DNA of 12,460 nucleotides, from positions 1 through 12,460 of the forward strand of contig DALYDX010000021.1 in assembly GCA_031972835.1 (NCBI GenBank). The letters are read 5' to 3'. This document shows positions 12,460 through 12,460 of the stretch, piece by piece. Within the stretch, counting starts at the first letter, position 1. Every line of letters begins with the position of its first letter. The notes beneath the pieces are model-generated. The model worked only from the letters and a program-made list of their open reading frames with translations. It did no database searches and was not told where the DNA came from. The stretch is from CAZLWF01 sp031972835. GTDB lineage: Bacteria; Patescibacteriota; Minisyncoccia; Phycocordibacterales; UBA9973. Both the position numbers and the translations under genes were made by a program.

Positions 12460-12460
12460 C

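Noticed and set aside
1..12460. CRISPR arrays, insertion sequences or prophage genes
   Set aside because: No regularly spaced repeats, transposase-like proteins, terminal inverted repeats or phage proteins were found on either strand.

Overview
The window looks like part of the chromosome of a Candidate Phyla Radiation (Patescibacteria, probably Parcubacteria-like) bacterium. This is inference. The evidence is AT-rich DNA, an intron-bearing 23S rRNA gene, very short intergenic gaps, no visible Shine-Dalgarno sequence before any gene, and many small single-pass membrane proteins of unknown function. All genes read cleanly in the standard genetic code.

Layout. Positions 1-1350 hold the 3' end of an rRNA operon: the 23S 3' domain split by a 368-nt group I intron (56-423), then a tRNA gene interrupted by about 111 nt at the anticodon loop (882-1066) and enclosed in a long inverted repeat, then 5S rRNA (1130-1240) and two terminator hairpins. 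Positions 1371-2324 hold two small divergent genes of unknown function driven by back-to-back near-consensus promoters. Positions 2407-5703 are a compact operon: a membrane-anchored Cys-motif/FxLYD-like protein, rodA, a divergent folD and a PAP2 phosphatase. Positions 5752-8080 are secD-secF and a terminator. Positions 8093-9053 are two minus-strand genes for small membrane proteins, each with its own promoter. Positions 9171-12254 are lemA, three single-pass membrane proteins (one with a Gmad2 domain), htpX and a terminator. The window ends with a structured RNA-like segment (12293-12369) abutting tRNA-Ser(GGA).

How the genes work together. RodA and the PAP2 enzyme fit peptidoglycan elongation and recycling of the lipid carrier. 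SecD and SecF are the accessory motor of Sec export. LemA and HtpX are a recurrent pair thought to act in membrane-protein quality control, and the three small proteins between them all carry an N-terminal membrane anchor with a predicted extracytoplasmic domain. The window is therefore mostly cell envelope biology next to a ribosomal RNA locus.

The strongest candidates for something new are the interrupted tRNA inside its 21-bp stem, the intron at the peptidyl-transferase centre, the structured segment before tRNA-Ser, and the recurrent promoter design giving very short leaders without Shine-Dalgarno sites.
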